Assembly (NCBI RefSeq): GCF_900112955.1
Contig: NZ_FONP01000005.1
Location: forward strand, 1-64,000
DNA: 64,000 nt
Origin: Peptostreptococcus sp. D1
GTDB lineage: Bacteria > Bacillota > Clostridia > Peptostreptococcales > Peptostreptococcaceae
Reading direction: 5' to 3'
Shown here: positions 57,020-64,000 of the stretch, one piece after another
Position numbering within the stretch: the first letter of the stretch is position 1
Layout of the letters: each line of letters starts with the position of its first letter
Translations under genes and position numbers: made by a program
The notes under the pieces: model-generated
The model's input: only the letters and a program-made list of their open reading frames with translations
Databases searched by the model: none
Told to the model about the DNA's origin: nothing

Positions 57020-57964
57020 TTACAATGATTCGACTACAGCTCTATAATGCTCCACCAAATCCTGAATAATCTCTTTACTAGTCTCTCTCTTTTTTACCAA
57101 TCCAGCTATCTGTCCTGCCATGACGGATCCATTGTCCACATCTCCATCTACTACAGCCAACCTAAGACTTCCAGCTCCAAGCTTTTCAAGCTCTTCAACC
57201 GATGCATTGTTGTTTTCTAGAGATTTGAACTTTTTCGCAAATTTGTTTTTTATTACTCTGACAGGATGACCTGTCGTTGTACCTGTTACCGTTGTTGAAG
57301 TATCCTTTGCATCCAATACCTTTTTTTTGTACCCTTCAGATACATTACACTCATCTGCAACTAAAAATCTCGTTCCCAGCTGAACACCAGAAGCCCCAAG
57401 ACAAAATGCTGCTGCAGCTCCTCTACCATCGGCTATTCCTCCGGCAGCAATTACCGGAATATCAACTGCATCGACTATTTGAGGAATTAAAGACATGGTA
57501 TTGGTTACTCCTATATGTCCACCTGCCTCTGCACCCTCTGCAATCAGAGCTATAACCCCATCATTTCTGACCATTCTTATTGCTTGAGATACAGATGGAA
57601 CAACCGGAATTATCTTAACACCATTTTCATTTAGCTTTTTAAAATACTTGCCCGGATTACCGGCTCCTGTTATTACAACCTTGACACCCTCTTCAATTAC
57701 AGCATCTACGACAGCCTCTACAAAGGGGCTCAACAGCATTATGTTTACCGCAAAGGGCTTGTCTGTCAAAGCTTTGGTTTTTCTAATTTGATCGACCACC
57801 CACTCCTTTGGAGCATTTCCTGCCGCTATCACTCCTAGTCCACCAGCATTTGACACCGAAGAAGCCAAATCACAGTCTGCAATCCAAGCCATACCACCTT
57901 GAATAATTGGATATTCTATTTCAAGTAAATCACAAATTACTCTTCCAAGCTCATTTGTTTTCAT
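57020..57964 (-). CDS. fabK: FMN-dependent enoyl-ACP reductase II
   Basis: Final reduction of the elongation cycle. 314 residues of the nitronate-monooxygenase-like barrel: YPIIQGGMAWIADCDLA, AVNIMLLSPFVEAV, AEGAEAGGHIGV, AAGGIADGRGAAAAFCLGA and GVQLGTRFLVADEC. No FabI or FabL is visible, so FabK is likely the only reductase of this operon. It begins 4 bp after acpP. Confidence 0.95.
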   Translation of the reverse strand: MKTNELGRVICDLLEIEYPIIQGGMAWIADCDLASSVSNAGGLGVIAAGNAPKEWVVDQIRKTKALTDKPFAVNIMLLSPFVEAVVDAVIEEGVKVVITGAGNPGKYFKKLNENGVKIIPVVPSVSQAIRMVRNDGVIALIAEGAEAGGHIGVTNTMSLIPQIVDAVDIPVIAAGGIADGRGAAAAFCLGASGVQLGTRFLVADECNVSEGYKKKVLDAKDTSTTVTGTTTGHPVRVIKNKFAKKFKSLENNNASVEELEKLGAGSLRLAVVDGDVDNGSVMAGQIAGLVKKRETSKEIIQDLVEHYRAVVESL

Positions 57965-57968
57965 AGCC

Positions 57969-58196
57969 TTAGCCCTTTATCTTTTCAATGTACGCTGCTA
58001 TCAATGCTGGTGTTCTAAGAGATTCAATAGCATCATCCTCAACCTCTATATCAAACTCGTCCTCAATCTCTGTCATAATATCCATAACATCTAGAGAATC
58101 AGCCTCCAAATCCTTCTGTATATCGCTATCTGCCTTTATTTCATCTAACTCCAAATCCAATTGCTCTGCCAATATTTCTCTTATCTTTTCTACCAT
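57969..58196 (-). CDS. acpP: acyl carrier protein
   Basis: 75 residues, acidic four-helix carrier; phosphopantetheine attaches at S34 in ADSLDVMDIM. The first helix MVEKIREILAEQLDLELDEI is typical. It is separated from fabH by a spacer made of three 42-bp repeats. Confidence 0.95.
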   Translation of the reverse strand: MVEKIREILAEQLDLELDEIKADSDIQKDLEADSLDVMDIMTEIEDEFDIEVEDDAIESLRTPALIAAYIEKIKG

Positions 58197-58228
58197 TTTT
58201 CTAAATTCCTTTCAAGCTCAATTTATTA

Positions 58229-58354
58229 TGTTTAATTTTATTATTCAGTATATCTAACAAATCTTAAATATGATTAATTTTATTATTCAGTATATCTAGT
58301 AAAGCTTAAATACATTTAATTTTATTATTCAATATCTCTAGCAAAGCTTAAATA
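58229..58354 (-). repeat. three tandem 42-bp repeats from the fabH 3' end to the acpP leader
   Basis: Units at 58313-58354, 58271-58312 and 58229-58270 on the minus strand each begin TATTTAAG and end AATAATAAAATTAA plus three bases, with a few changes among them. The first unit contains the last four codons and the TAG of fabH. The repeats therefore duplicate the end of fabH and its 3' flank. Confidence 0.9.
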
Positions 58355-59426
58355 GGATACCACCAAAGGTTAGCCCACCACCGAATGCTAGTGATATTAT
58401 ATATTTTCCCTTGTTTGACTCAAGGTCAAATTCTCTTACAAATTCATCCAATGCTATCGGAACGCTGGCAGCGGATGTATTTCCATACTTATCCAGATTC
58501 ATAAACCACTTATCTATTCCAATCTCGCTTTTCTCAGAAAGTGTCTCCACAATTCTTCTATTAGCCTGATGTGGTATTATTCCGACCACATCCTCTTTAC
58601 TTATATTGGAATGCATTAGTAATCTATCTATAACTCTTATACCTACAGCTGTTGCAAATTTATAAATCTGTCTACCATTCATCCTTATATAGTCAGAAAA
58701 GGTATCTTTTTCCAAAGCATATGAATCTCTAGACCTGACAGATAGATATTTTTTTTCATCATATCTACCTGAAACAAATGAATCTACTATTTCCAAACCA
58801 AAGCATTTGTTTTTTACCGTTTGTTTTACCAAATCAGTACAGCATCCACTATCTACAGCTGCTGCGACATGATTTTTTTCGCAATATTCTGATATCGCTT
58901 CAGGCTTCTCCAAGCTGATTTCTTTGTTCTCTAACAAAGCACAGCCTGCTCCGTCGCCAAATAAAATACATGTCGATCTATCCTCCCAATCTACATACTT
59001 TGACAACCTTTCGGCACCAATTACCAAGCCATACCGTATGCTCATTGTTTTCATCAAGCTTTCTACAACGGCAATCGAGTAAATAAAGCCACTACAGGCA
59101 GCATTTAAATCAAAGCAGAAGCATTCCTCAATGCCAAGTCGCCCAGCTATTGTATGTGCTGATGATGGAACAAGTGAATCTGAGGAAATACTTGCAAAAA
59201 CAATTATTCCAATCTCATTTTTATCAATACCGGACTGCTCTAATACCTTCTTCGCCGCATTAAATGCAATTTCCTCAGTCGTTTCATTACGTGATATATG
59301 TCTAGTGCGTATTCCAGTTCTCTCAACTATCCATTCATTATTGGTATCCACCATTTCCGACAACATAAGGTTATCTAATATTTCATCAGAGGTATGACTT
59401 CCCGTAGAAATAATATTTATGCCCAT
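58338..59426 (-). CDS. fabH: 3-oxoacyl-ACP synthase III
   Basis: Starts fatty-acid synthesis from acyl-CoA. 362 residues, somewhat long for the family (about 320). Triad C111 in LNAACSGFIYS, H286 in IPHQANRR and N316 in YGNTSAASVP. The extra length lies between about 180 and 250 (KNHVAAAVDSGCCTDLVKQ onward). The ATG overlaps the fabT stop (TAATG). Confidence 0.93.
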   Translation of the reverse strand: MGINIISTGSHTSDEILDNLMLSEMVDTNNEWIVERTGIRTRHISRNETTEEIAFNAAKKVLEQSGIDKNEIGIIVFASISSDSLVPSSAHTIAGRLGIEECFCFDLNAACSGFIYSIAVVESLMKTMSIRYGLVIGAERLSKYVDWEDRSTCILFGDGAGCALLENKEISLEKPEAISEYCEKNHVAAAVDSGCCTDLVKQTVKNKCFGLEIVDSFVSGRYDEKKYLSVRSRDSYALEKDTFSDYIRMNGRQIYKFATAVGIRVIDRLLMHSNISKEDVVGIIPHQANRRIVETLSEKSEIGIDKWFMNLDKYGNTSAASVPIALDEFVREFDLESNKGKYIISLAFGGGLTFGGILFKLC

Positions 59427-59950
59427 TACTCCCTCCCATACTCTTTTATGAAAAAGCTGTTGATGTTTTGTAAAGCTCTGACCAGTGCCTTGTCCTCGTC
59501 AATTTTCAAATCCGCCATAGCATGATCGATCATCTCCTCATGGAAATTTTTATGGATTTTCTCAACAAGCTCACCCTTTCTGGTCAAGCTAGCCACGACA
59601 ACTCGTCTATCCTTAGGATCCTTTGTCCTTTGAGCGTAGCCCTTTTTTTCAAGCTTAGACATGGTAGTAGTCAAAGTACCCATAGTAATATCCAGAGCCT
59701 CCGCAACCTCGGACATCGTCTTATTACCATCTAGTCCAATCGCCTCTATAGCATGAATTTCTGTCATTGTAAGATCCTTTATTCCCCTTTTTTTCAAGGA
59801 TCTCTCCTCAATAGTGAGAATATTATTAAACAGCTCAACAATTATCTCATTCAACAGCCTTCTACTTTCATGATATGAAAAACTAAAGTCCTCATTATCT
59901 ATATTTTTATTGTCAACATTATCTACATTTTTATTGTCAACATTCGTCAT
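59426..59950 (-). CDS. fabT: MarR-type regulator FabT
   Basis: Represses fatty-acid synthesis genes when bound to acyl-ACP, by analogy with streptococcal FabT, which also sits before fabH. About 174 residues with the winged helix: LTMTEIHAIEAIGLDGNKT, then VAEALDITMGTLTTTMSKLEKKG and DPKDRRVVVASLTRKG. The N-terminus has an odd Asn/Asp-rich stretch (VDNKNVDNVDNKNIDN) encoded by a 24-nt duplication. Start ATG 59950 follows GGAGG in the last codons of accA; the frame opens further up at 59989 without an SD. The likely operators flank the accB promoter. Confidence 0.88.
   Translation of the reverse strand: MTNVDNKNVDNVDNKNIDNEDFSFSYHESRRLLNEIIVELFNNILTIEERSLKKRGIKDLTMTEIHAIEAIGLDGNKTMSEVAEALDITMGTLTTTMSKLEKKGYAQRTKDPKDRRVVVASLTRKGELVEKIHKNFHEEMIDHAMADLKIDEDKALVRALQNINSFFIKEYGRE
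59897..59944 (-). repeat. 24-nt in-frame duplication in fabT
   Basis: Two 24-nt copies (59897-59920 and 59921-59944) differing at one base encode the NVDNKN(I/V)D repeats near the FabT N-terminus. A looser DNKN repeat is also found in the accB linker. Confidence 0.8.
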
Positions 59951-59957
59951 ATCTATC

Positions 59958-60698
59958 TTATCCTCCAAGTATTTTTCTATACTTATCATATCTTTTTTTC
60001 AGGATTTTTTCCATAGAAATCGATGTAGTTTTTTGAAGGTATTGCAATATTTCATTCTTTAAATGATATTTCTGCCCACCGTCTTCTTTGATTATTTTTT
60101 CAATAAATCCATCCTCCATCAGATCACTACTAGTCAATCGCATAAGATCTGCTGCCTCATCTCTTCTGTTAGGATCTTTCCATAGAATACTAGAAAAGCC
60201 TTCAGGAGATAAAATAGAATATACACTGTTTTCAAGCATCCATATTTCATCAGTAACACTCAACGCCAGAGCTCCACCGCTTCCACCTTCTCCGATTATT
60301 ATCGACAAAGTCGGTATATTCAGCTTTGAAAACTCATAAATGCAATTTGCAATGGCACTTGATTGACCTCTTTCTTCAGCCTCGATACCACAACCTGCTC
60401 CAGGTGTATCGATCAAAGTTATTAAAGGCAAATCGAATTTTTCGGCGTACTTAGCCAGCCTTATCACCTTTCGATATCCCTCAGGGTTAGGCATACCAAA
60501 ATTTCTGTCCTTTTGCTGAGAAATTACCATCACAGAAAAATCATCAATTTTCCCAATTCCCCCAACGATCGTTGAGTCATCCGAAAAAAGTCTGTCACCA
60601 TGAAACTCAATAAATGGATTAAATATATATCTAATGTAATCCAAAGATTTTAATCTGTCTGGACTCCTTGAAGTCCTGACAATGTCCATAGCCTTCAA
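59958..60698 (-). CDS. accA: acetyl-CoA carboxylase carboxyltransferase subunit alpha
   Basis: Transfers CO2 from biotin to acetyl-CoA together with AccD. About 246 residues with SRSPDRLKSLDYI, FIEFHGDRLF, RKVIRLAKYAEKF, LITLIDTPGAGCGIEAEERG and EGGSGGALAL. The frame opens at 60722 inside accD; TTG at 60698, 7 nt after AGAGG, avoids the overlap and matches the usual N-terminus. Confidence 0.94.
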   Translation of the reverse strand: MKAMDIVRTSRSPDRLKSLDYIRYIFNPFIEFHGDRLFSDDSTIVGGIGKIDDFSVMVISQQKDRNFGMPNPEGYRKVIRLAKYAEKFDLPLITLIDTPGAGCGIEAEERGQSSAIANCIYEFSKLNIPTLSIIIGEGGSGGALALSVTDEIWMLENSVYSILSPEGFSSILWKDPNRRDEAADLMRLTSSDLMEDGFIEKIIKEDGGQKYHLKNEILQYLQKTTSISMEKILKKRYDKYRKILGG

Positions 60699-60702
60699 TC
60701 TA

Positions 60703-61548
60703 TCACCTCTTTTTCCTAACATTTAAATGAATTGATAAAATATCCGAAAGTGTTTCCCTCAAAACATTTCTTTCGACAACCATATCTATCAACCCGTGCT
60801 TCAACAGAAATTCTGCTCTTTGAAATCCTTCAGGTAACTTTGTCCTAGTAACCTGTTCAATTACTCTTTGTCCTGCAAATCCAATCAATGCATTTTTTTC
60901 TGCTATGATGATGTCGCCCAAGCTTGCAAAGCTAGCACTAACGCCACCAGTCGTCGGATCAGTCATAACCGATATATACAAAAGACCTTTTTCACTGTGT
61001 TTTGCAATTGCCTGAGAAGTTTTCGCCATCTGCATCAGAGAAAACATTCCCTCTTGCATTCTGGCTCCACCGGAAGCAGTGAAAATTATAAGAGGTATTT
61101 TCTTCTTTATCGATAGCTCAACGGCTTTCGTTATTTTTTCACCGACTGTGCTCCCCATGCTTCCCATCATAAACTGGGTATCCATCACTGCAATAACAAC
61201 CCTATTTCCATCTATTTTTCCAACACCGCAAACGACAGCCTCATCTTGATTTAACACTTTTCTCAGCACGAGCTGCTTCTCTTTGTATTTTGGAAATTTC
61301 AATGGATCTCTGATATTTTTATCCCTAAAATACTCTACAAAAGAGCCTTTATCTAATATCTGTTTCAGCCTCTCTCTGGCATTCATTTTCAAGTATTTGC
61401 CACAAGTTGGGCATATCTTCAAATTTTCAGACAGGTCATTTTTGAAAATCATATTAGAACATTCTGGACATTTTATCAGGACATCAGGCTGAATATTTAT
61501 ATTTGATGCTGGTTTATATTTTTTCTTTTTGAAATGCTCCAAAATCAT
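60703..61548 (-). CDS. accD: acetyl-CoA carboxylase carboxyltransferase subunit beta
   Basis: 281 residues. Zinc ribbon C27, C30, C46, C49 (KCPECSNMIF..KICPTCGKY), then the crotonase-like domain with TASGGARMQEGMFSLMQMAK and VMTDPTTGGVSASFASLGD. The ATG overlaps the accC stop (TGATG). Confidence 0.95.
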   Translation of the reverse strand: MILEHFKKKKYKPASNINIQPDVLIKCPECSNMIFKNDLSENLKICPTCGKYLKMNARERLKQILDKGSFVEYFRDKNIRDPLKFPKYKEKQLVLRKVLNQDEAVVCGVGKIDGNRVVIAVMDTQFMMGSMGSTVGEKITKAVELSIKKKIPLIIFTASGGARMQEGMFSLMQMAKTSQAIAKHSEKGLLYISVMTDPTTGGVSASFASLGDIIIAEKNALIGFAGQRVIEQVTRTKLPEGFQRAEFLLKHGLIDMVVERNVLRETLSDILSIHLNVRKKR

Positions 61549-62921
61549 CAGTCAACACCCCCACCGATAATACTTTCAATCCTGTCATCACTTAAAAAAT
61601 TCGTCGAAAAATCATTTGACAAGAAATTCTTATCAGTCAATATCTTCTTATTGAAATTTATATTTGTTTTTACACCCTCGATTACAAATTCGTCCAATGC
61701 CCTAAGCATGATATTTATAGAGTCCTCTCTATCCTTTCCAAAAGATATTATCTTTGCAAGCATAGAATCATAAAATGGAAGAACATTGTATCCTTGATAT
61801 ATTGAACTATCTATTCTCACACCATATCCTCCTGGCAAATTTAAAGCCTCTATAACACCAGAGCTCGGCAGGAATCCATTTTCTGAATCATAAGCATTTA
61901 TTCTACACTCCAAAGAATGACCTTTTATCTCGATATCTTCTTGCGTGAACTCAAGCTTGTTTCCCGATGCTATATTAATCTGCTCTTTGACAATATCAAT
62001 ACCAGTGATCATTTCAGTTACCGGATGCTCGACCTGAATTCTTGTATTCATTTCCATAAAGTATATTTTGTCATCACTTGATACCAAGTATTCAATCGTA
62101 CCTGCATTGGTGTATCCAACAGCTTTTGCCGCCTTTATAGAAATATCATAGAGCTCTTCTAATAAATCTTGACTAATTGCTGTCGGAGGAGCTTCCTCGA
62201 TTACTTTTTGATGATTCATCTGAATCGTACAATCTCTACCAGATAGATGAACTACATTTCCAAGCTCGTCTGCCAAGATTTGCACCTCGATATGTCTTGG
62301 AGATTCGATATACTTTTCAATATACAGTCCACCATCTCCAAAGGCATTCTCTGCCTCTTTTTTTGCCGACTGAAAAGACAGATTAAAATCTTCTTCGTCT
62401 TTTACAACTCTCATGCCCTTACCGCCGCCGCCTGATCTTGCCTTTATTATAACTGGATAGCCAATATTTCTCGCCTCTGCCTTTGCAGCTTCCAAGCTAT
62501 CAACTACTCCATCAGAGCCAGGAACAACTGGAATACCAGCTTCTTTCATGATTTTCTTGGAAATATCTTTATTTCCCATCTTTTCCATAACTTTACTGGT
62601 TGGTCCAATAAATTTTATATTATATATTTCACACATTTTTGCGAAACTGCTATTTTCTGATAGAAAACCAAAGCCTGGATGAATGGCATCTGCACCAGTC
62701 ACTATTGCTGCATTTAGTATTTGAACCTTGTTTAAATAGCTTTCCTTTGCATTTCTGGGACCGATGCATATGGATTCGTCTGCTATTCTCGTATGAAGAG
62801 ATTCTCTGTCCACATCAGAAAAAATTGCAACGCTTTTTATTCCCATATCCTTTAGCGTTCTAATTATCCTCACAGCGATTTCGCCTCTATTTGCTACTAG
62901 GACTTTATTAAACTTTCTCAT
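61548..62921 (-). CDS. accC: biotin carboxylase
   Basis: Carboxylates biotin on AccB. 457 residues, N-terminal domain KVLVANRGEIAVRIIRT, ATP-grasp with KARSGGGGKGMRVV and HIEVQILAD, and the catalytic EMNTRIQVEHPVTE. Start overlaps the accB stop by 4 bp (ATGA). Confidence 0.96.
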   Translation of the reverse strand: MRKFNKVLVANRGEIAVRIIRTLKDMGIKSVAIFSDVDRESLHTRIADESICIGPRNAKESYLNKVQILNAAIVTGADAIHPGFGFLSENSSFAKMCEIYNIKFIGPTSKVMEKMGNKDISKKIMKEAGIPVVPGSDGVVDSLEAAKAEARNIGYPVIIKARSGGGGKGMRVVKDEEDFNLSFQSAKKEAENAFGDGGLYIEKYIESPRHIEVQILADELGNVVHLSGRDCTIQMNHQKVIEEAPPTAISQDLLEELYDISIKAAKAVGYTNAGTIEYLVSSDDKIYFMEMNTRIQVEHPVTEMITGIDIVKEQINIASGNKLEFTQEDIEIKGHSLECRINAYDSENGFLPSSGVIEALNLPGGYGVRIDSSIYQGYNVLPFYDSMLAKIISFGKDREDSINIMLRALDEFVIEGVKTNINFNKKILTDKNFLSNDFSTNFLSDDRIESIIGGGVD

Positions 62922-63397
62922 TTTATCACCTTAACATCAAATAAATCCTGTCCAAATTCAACTATTTCTTCATTTTCAACATTTATCGATAATATTTCAC
63001 AGTCGAAAGGTGCCTTTATTTCATTCATTAGCTTCATAGATTCAATGATGCAAACGACATCACCTTTCTTCACAGTCTTACCAACGTGTACAAAAGCATC
63101 TTCATCTGGTGAAGGCTTATCATAAAATGTACCGATAATATTTGCCTTAATATTTTCGCAATCACAATTTATTTCATCATCACTTTCAAATGACTCATTG
63201 CTTTCCACAGGCAAATTATTATTTTCAACGGATTTATTTTTATTATCAAAATTTTTATTATCAAAATCTAGCTTGTCATCGTACTGTTCATAATTCTTTA
63301 CTAGAAGTATTCTCTCATCCTTGCTTGAATACTCCAGTTCTCTCAAGCCTTTTGTATTTATTATATCTGCAAGCTCAGAAATAAATTTAGTATCCAT
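62918..63397 (-). CDS. accB: biotin carboxyl carrier protein
   Basis: 159 residues. The N-terminal helix region is followed by an Asn/Asp/Glu-rich linker with DNKN-type repeats (about 45-85) and the biotinyl domain, biotin on K122 in CIIESMKLMNEIKAP. First gene of the 12-gene acc-fab operon, with AGAGGATAT before the ATG. Confidence 0.95.
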   Translation of the reverse strand: MDTKFISELADIINTKGLRELEYSSKDERILLVKNYEQYDDKLDFDNKNFDNKNKSVENNNLPVESNESFESDDEINCDCENIKANIIGTFYDKPSPDEDAFVHVGKTVKKGDVVCIIESMKLMNEIKAPFDCEILSINVENEEIVEFGQDLFDVKVIK

Positions 63398-63418
63398 TTT
63401 ATATCCTCTCCATAATTT

Positions 63419-63524
63419 ATTTTGATATTCAAAATATCACAGATTTATTATAAGACTTATTTTTGTACTTGTCAATATTTATTTTGATACTCAAAATAAG
63501 TATTTCTTCATTGATATTCAGAAT
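63419..63524 (-). promoter_or_regulatory. acc-fab promoter with FabT-like palindromes
   Basis: On the minus strand TTGACA (63470-63475), 17 bp, TATAAT (63447-63452): perfect consensus. Palindrome ATTTTGATATTCAAAAT (63419-63435) overlaps the expected start-site region, ATTTTGATACTCAAAAT (63481-63497) lies just upstream of the -35, and a weaker ATTGATATTCAGAAT is at 63510-63524. They resemble the TTTGA-N3-TCAAA operators of FabT in other Firmicutes. The arrangement suggests repression of the whole operon by its fifth gene product. Confidence 0.8.
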
Positions 63525-63544
63525 AATGATTTCTTCCACTCAAA

Positions 63545-63586
63545 AAATCCCCCATGGTATTTGTACTATTTTACCATAGAGGATTT
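63545..63586 (-). terminator. terminator of the pilin-like gene
   Basis: AAATCC..ATGGTA pairs with TACCAT..GGATTT (63545-63586), followed by TTTTTTG on the minus strand. It separates the pilin-like gene from the fab promoter. Confidence 0.8.
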
Positions 63587-63674
63587 ATTTCTTTGCCTGG
63601 CTTCCTTGCGCATATTCATAAAAAGCATCAATCAAGAAAACAATTATGCATAGCGTCTATTTCCACGCTTAATA

Positions 63675-64000
63675 TTAATTTTTAGATTTTCTTCTTAGCT
63701 TCATCGACATGACTGCTGTTCCCATCAACAAAATACCAGTCGACAAATAAAGTAATGTACCGATTCCTCCAGTATATGGAAAAACACCCTTTTTGTTTTC
63801 AACAGAAATCTCAACAATATCAGTATCAGCCGATTGGATTACCTTCAAATGATTTTTGTAAGCAAACTGTTCATCAACTTCATACTCGCTATTGCTTCCA
63901 TCTTTGAGCTTTGCCGGAATTATTACGTCACCTGAATCCTTTATATAGAATGGTATTTCCGTATTTATTAGTAGATAACCCTTTGGTGCCCTTTCTTCCT
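63675..64000 (-). CDS. 3' part of a pilin-like LPXTG-type surface protein
   Basis: The frame runs off the window, so only the last ~108 residues are seen. They contain ERAPKGYLLINTEIPFYI, the APKGY pattern of SpaA/Cna B-type pilin domains, then EISVENKKGVFPYTGGIGT, a sortase signal FPYTG, a hydrophobic segment (LLYLSTGILLMGTAVMSM) and the basic tail KLRRKSKN. FPxTG with GGIGT is usual for sortase C (pilin) substrates. Stop TAA at 63675-63677. Confidence 0.85.
   Translation of the reverse strand, partial: EERAPKGYLLINTEIPFYIKDSGDVIIPAKLKDGSNSEYEVDEQFAYKNHLKVIQSADTDIVEISVENKKGVFPYTGGIGTLLYLSTGILLMGTAVMSMKLRRKSKN

Noticed and set aside
53501-63397. acc-fab operon as a polyketide or secondary-metabolite cluster
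   Set aside because: All twelve genes are standard fatty-acid enzymes with intact active sites and no modular synthase or tailoring gene.

Overview
The window comes from a low-GC Gram-positive bacterium that uses the standard code and has AGGAGG-type ribosome binding sites. The gene content suggests an anaerobic member of the Clostridia, Peptostreptococcaceae-like. The signs are FabK as enoyl reductase, a FabT-type MarR regulator inside the fab operon, a Clostridia-type T-box and TPP riboswitch, PurR, Asp23/DUF2273 proteins, sortase-anchored surface proteins and a possible trace of a CWB2 cell-wall-binding repeat. The taxonomic placement is inference. Almost every gene is on the minus strand; only murC, one small ORF, a MATE transporter and yaaA are on the plus strand.

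Layout. 1-0.7 kb: a 5S rRNA, tRNA-Asn and tRNA-Glu unit with its own strong promoter and no 23S gene next to it. 0.7-4.6 kb: thiamine operon thiD, thiM-thiE fusion, thiC behind a TPP riboswitch and terminator. 4.6-7.9 kb: glmU-prs and a C39-like peptidase. 8-11.3 kb: groES-groEL under a CIRCE element, and an Ogg glycosylase. 11.4-12.6 kb: a three-gene Asp23 envelope cluster. 12.7-14.1 kb: a repeat-containing surface protein with an unusual LPQMG anchor. 14.5-21.5 kb: an operon pilT, A24 peptidase, pth, mfd, prsA. 21.6-25.5 kb: a pentapeptide protein, purR, murC and a small orphan protein. 25.6-32.9 kb: an alanine/glycine symporter, a mutT-ydjG-ydjH-ydjI membrane-stress set, and a MATE exporter. 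33-42 kb: purine operon purE-M-N-H-D-L, lacking purC and purF. 42-43.7 kb: MarR and YaaA. 43.8-48 kb: an amino-acid binding lipoprotein with argG and argH behind a T-box leader that carries two antiterminator/terminator modules in series. 48-53.3 kb: a CcdA-TlpA fusion, a TPR protein, a B12-binding radical SAM protein and an unrecognised partner. 53.5-63.4 kb: a complete fatty-acid operon, accB-accC-accD-accA-fabT-fabH-acpP-fabK-fabD-fabG-fabF-fabZ, from a consensus promoter flanked by FabT-like palindromes. 63.5-64 kb: the 3' end of a pilin-like protein with an FPYTG sorting motif.

The less ordinary signals are: (1) the T-box leader with one stem I and two decision modules; (2) short tandem duplications, each with a different unit, at or just after the stop codons of at least seven genes; (3) a hairpin set exactly between the Shine-Dalgarno and the start codon of thiC; (4) the stand-alone 5S-tRNA unit; (5) pilT paired with a prepilin-peptidase-like gene at the head of a housekeeping operon without pilins nearby; (6) an adjacent radical SAM/unknown protein pair. 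I saw no insertion sequence, prophage, CRISPR array or toxin-antitoxin locus.
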